DNA of 5,974 bases from Firmicutes bacterium UBA2595 (GTDB lineage Bacteria; Bacillota; Thermincolia; Thermincolales; UBA2595). This document shows positions 4,830 through 5,974 of the stretch, piece after piece. The notes under the pieces are model-generated. The model did no database searches and was not told the origin of the DNA. It saw only the letters and a list, made by a program, of their open reading frames with translations. Each line of letters begins with the position of its first letter. Positions within the stretch are counted from its first letter, which is position 1. The stretch lies in NCBI GenBank assembly GCA_002339745.1, contig DDKP01000137.1:7210-13183 (forward strand). Direction: 5' to 3'. Position numbers and translations under genes: made by a program.

Positions 4830-5974
4830 TTGATTTCCTTGAAAATAGACGGAACCAAAGTGGAGGTCGAACCAGGGACCACTATTCTGGAAGCCGCCAG
4901 AAAATTGGGAATATACATACCTACCATGTGTTACATGAAGGCATTAAACGTCATCGGAGCTTGTCGTGTCTGCCTGGTGGAAATTGAAGGGGCCAAGGCA
5001 CTTCAACCATCATGTTCGATACCGGTAGCACAGGGTATGGTTGTGCATACGCATTCACCAAGAGTTATTAAGGCCAGAAAAATGATACTGGAACTTTACC
5101 TGTCAAACCATCCTTTTGACTGCCTGACCTGTGTGCGAAATCAAATTTGCGAACTCCAGTCTCTGGCAGAACGCTACCATATAACAAACCTGGTAGCCAT
5201 GGGCGACCGCAATGACCCTCCCAAGGATGACCAGTCGCCTGCGATGGTCAGGGAACCGAGCAAGTGTGTGGTATGCAGAAGGTGTGTCAGAGTATGCAAA
5301 GATGTTCAGGAAATCGGGATTTATCAGATTGTGGAGAGGGGCTTTGATGCCGTAGCATCCCCCGCTTTTAAAAAGAGTCTCAACGAGACGCCTTGTATAT
5401 ATTGCGGACAGTGCCTGTTGTTATGCCCGACGGCGGCTATTCATGAGCGGGAAGACCAGGAAAAGGTCTGGGAAGCCCTGAATGACCCCAAAAAACACGT
5501 CATTATCCAGACCGCACCTTCTATCAGGGCCACCATAGGAGAGGCTTTCGGTATGCCGGTAGGGTCCCTGGTCACCGGAAAAATGGTGGCTGCCATCCGA
5601 CGGTTGGGTTTTGACAAGGTCTTTGATGATTGTTTTGGAGCCGATATAGTGGTAATGGAGGAAGGCCATGAACTTATCTACCGCCTCAAAAACGACGGGC
5701 CGTTGCCTCAATTTACATCCTGCTGCCCGGGCTGGCTGAGATTGTGTCTCCTTTTTTACCCTGAACTGATACCGCACCTGTCCAGTGTAAAATCGCCGCA
5801 GCAGGTGTTCGGCGCCTTAGTCAAAACATACTACGCCCAAAAGGCGGGAATTGACCCCAAGACCATATTCAGTGTCTCGGTAATGCCCTGTGTAGCCAAG
5901 AAATGGGAAGCTGTCAGGGAGGAAGGCGCCAGGGCCAGCGGCCAGTGGGATGTGGATGTGGTCCTGACAACCCG
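4830..5974 (+). CDS. hydA: [FeFe] hydrogenase, CpI-like catalytic subunit (partial, right edge)
   Basis: The frame is open for 381 codons and runs off the window. The protein makes or uses H2 at a binuclear iron H-cluster. The domains follow the CpI (M3) order. A plant-type [2Fe-2S] domain has C34, C45, C48 and C62. A His-Cys [4Fe-4S] motif is HPFDCLTC...CELQ (H94, C98, C101, C107). A two-cluster ferredoxin domain has C146/149/152/156 and C189/192/195/199. The H-cluster domain starts near 223, with TSCCPGW (296-302) and MPCVAKKWE (352-360). The third motif, with the last two cluster cysteines, is beyond the edge. Proton-path residues known from CpI align one position lower: C298, E278, E281, S318 and R285. 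No export signal is seen, so it is probably cytoplasmic. Whether it is a single-subunit ferredoxin enzyme or part of a bifurcating complex cannot be told, and no partner gene lies upstream. The TTG start is 8 nt after AAAGGGTGA (4813-4821). Confidence 0.95.
   Translation, partial: MISLKIDGTKVEVEPGTTILEAARKLGIYIPTMCYMKALNVIGACRVCLVEIEGAKALQPSCSIPVAQGMVVHTHSPRVIKARKMILELYLSNHPFDCLTCVRNQICELQSLAERYHITNLVAMGDRNDPPKDDQSPAMVREPSKCVVCRRCVRVCKDVQEIGIYQIVERGFDAVASPAFKKSLNETPCIYCGQCLLLCPTAAIHEREDQEKVWEALNDPKKHVIIQTAPSIRATIGEAFGMPVGSLVTGKMVAAIRRLGFDKVFDDCFGADIVVMEEGHELIYRLKNDGPLPQFTSCCPGWLRLCLLFYPELIPHLSSVKSPQQVFGALVKTYYAQKAGIDPKTIFSVSVMPCVAKKWEAVREEGARASGQWDVDVVLTT

Noticed and set aside
5421..5777. 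Minus-strand open frame of 118 codons inside the hydrogenase gene
   Set aside because: The plus strand here encodes ferredoxin and H-cluster motifs, so the antisense frame is a by-product.
1..5974. CRISPR array, tRNA, rRNA or complete insertion sequence
   Set aside because: No regularly spaced direct repeats of CRISPR size, no tRNA-like cloverleaf, no rRNA sequence and no transposase frame were recognised on either strand.

Overview
The window suggests a spore-forming anaerobic member of the Firmicutes (Clostridia). It holds a spore germination protease gene (gpr), two alpha/beta-type small acid-soluble spore protein (SASP) genes of clostridial type, strong AGGAGG-type ribosome binding sites with frequent TTG starts, and an [FeFe]-hydrogenase gene. 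The moderate base composition and gene mix fit a Peptococcaceae-like organism (Desulfotomaculum/Pelotomaculum relatives). That placement is an impression, not a database result.

Layout: (1) At 1-104, on the minus strand, is the N-terminus of a gene running off the left edge, resembling the YkuK/DUF458 RNase H-like family. (2) 105-323 is an intergenic region with a clear sigma-A-type promoter (TTGACA-17-TATGAT), small dyads and repeats. (3) 324-2838 is a tightly coupled two-gene unit on the plus strand: a GT-B-type glycosyltransferase and a UDP-sugar (UDP-ManNAc/UDP-Glc type) dehydrogenase, overlapping by 14 nt and closed by a terminator at about 2888-2936. (4) 3016-3999 is gpr, with a sigma-F/G-like promoter just upstream. 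(5) A bidirectional terminator lies at 4019-4042. (6) 4049-4555, on the minus strand, holds two tandem near-identical SASP genes convergent with gpr; the upstream one has a sigma-G-like promoter. (7) 4556-4829 is a divergent intergenic region. (8) From 4830 to the right edge is the N-terminal two thirds of a CpI-like [FeFe] hydrogenase.

How the parts relate: the dehydrogenase would oxidise a nucleotide sugar to a uronic acid form and the glycosyltransferase could build it into a cell-surface glycan (inference). The gpr and SASP genes form a functional pair: SASPs coat and protect spore DNA, and GPR cleaves them early in germination. Both carry forespore-type promoter candidates. The hydrogenase belongs to fermentative or syntrophic electron disposal and appears unrelated to the spore genes.

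I did not find a clearly undescribed system. The points most worth a second look are the protease gene sitting next to two of its substrates, a Glu-to-Gln change in the GPR recognition site of one SASP, the altered active-site loop of the sugar dehydrogenase, and the repeat-rich region at 120-227.
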